The translations under genes were made by a program, and so were the position numbers. Below, one piece after another: positions 5,349 through 5,531 of a stretch of 5,531 bases of DNA. Below the pieces are notes generated by a model. That model was not told the origin of the DNA. It did no database searches and saw nothing but the letters and a program-made list of their open reading frames with translations. Each line of letters opens with the position of its first letter. The stretch's first letter is position 1. This stretch comes from Prevotellaceae bacterium (GTDB lineage: Bacteria > Bacteroidota > Bacteroidia > Bacteroidales > UBA932): the NCBI GenBank assembly GCA_031259655.1, contig JAIRLF010000271.1, positions 1 through 5,531 of the forward strand, written 5' to 3'.

Positions 5349-5531
5349 ATGAAAAAAAATGTAATGTATATCGCTATGATAGCGATGTTTGCAGGTCTAA
5401 TAATGACAGGATGCGGCAGCAGTAAAAAAGCCTCGAAAGGCTATTCTGCAAACCAGACAAAACCCTCGACCGAACAGCAGGCGGAAGCCGCTAACCGGGG
5501 GTTGAAACTTGCAAAAGAAGAATGTGAAGAT
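5349..5531 (+). CDS. Putative lipoprotein of unknown function (5' part only)
   Basis: Sixty-one codons are visible before the window ends. The N-terminus is a clear lipoprotein signal: MKKN, a hydrophobic stretch MYIAMIAMFAGLIM, then the lipobox MTGC with Cys22 as the lipidated residue. A short polar tether follows (GSSKKASKGYS), then a charged, probably helical segment (EQQAEAANRGLKLAKEECE). The start is supported by this signal, by the AT-rich sequence without a Shine-Dalgarno just before it, and by the TAACTTTG promoter box about 110 bp upstream. Residue +2 after the Cys is Gly, and the protein is most likely attached to the outer or inner membrane facing the periplasm or surface. Small Bacteroidota lipoproteins of an LPP20-like kind can begin similarly, but too little is visible to assign a family. 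Confidence 0.8.
   Translation, partial: MKKNVMYIAMIAMFAGLIMTGCGSSKKASKGYSANQTKPSTEQQAEAANRGLKLAKEECED

Overview
The window looks like a chromosomal segment from a member of the Bacteroidota, most likely Bacteroidales. The evidence is a NagB/PIG-L fusion of the type I know from Bacteroides relatives, promoter-like TAnnTTTG boxes upstream of genes, AT-rich leaders without Shine-Dalgarno sequences, and a short Bacteroidota-style lipoprotein signal. I cannot name a species from sequence alone.

Layout: three genes lie on the minus strand and one on the plus strand. (1) From the left edge to 1352, minus strand, is the 5' two thirds or so of a secreted family 2 glycoside hydrolase gene resembling endo-beta-mannosidase. 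It is cut by the window edge before its catalytic glutamates. (2) From 1444 to 3366, minus strand, is a 640-residue two-domain protein: an N-terminal glucosamine-6-phosphate deaminase (NagB) fold with altered active-site residues, joined to a zinc-dependent PIG-L/LmbE deacetylase. It lies 91 bp upstream of the hydrolase gene on the same strand, so co-transcription is likely. (3) From 3367 to 3837 is a 471-bp gap without a credible gene. It holds a promoter with a perfect dyad, three copies of a 41-bp direct repeat, a small hairpin, and an array of 32-bp hairpin-forming repeats that runs into the stop codon of the next gene. (4) From 3838 to 5082, minus strand, is a complete U32-family protein of the RNA-hydroxylation type (TrhP/RlhA-like) with its four cysteines. 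(5) From 5083 to 5348 is a divergent intergenic region with promoter boxes for both flanking genes and a perfect 10-bp inverted repeat. (6) From 5349 to the right edge, plus strand, is the start of a small lipoprotein gene.

Functionally, the hydrolase and the NagB/PIG-L protein make sense together as part of the breakdown of an N-acetylhexosamine- or mannose-containing glycan: the exported enzyme would cut the sugar outside the cytoplasm, and the cytoplasmic fusion protein would deacetylate or otherwise process an amino sugar. This is inference. The U32 gene (RNA modification) and the lipoprotein gene appear to be separate transcription units.

I see no clear previously undescribed system. 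The parts most worth a second look are the altered NagB active site, the two unrelated repeat arrays packed into one gap, and the two dyads placed exactly at promoters.
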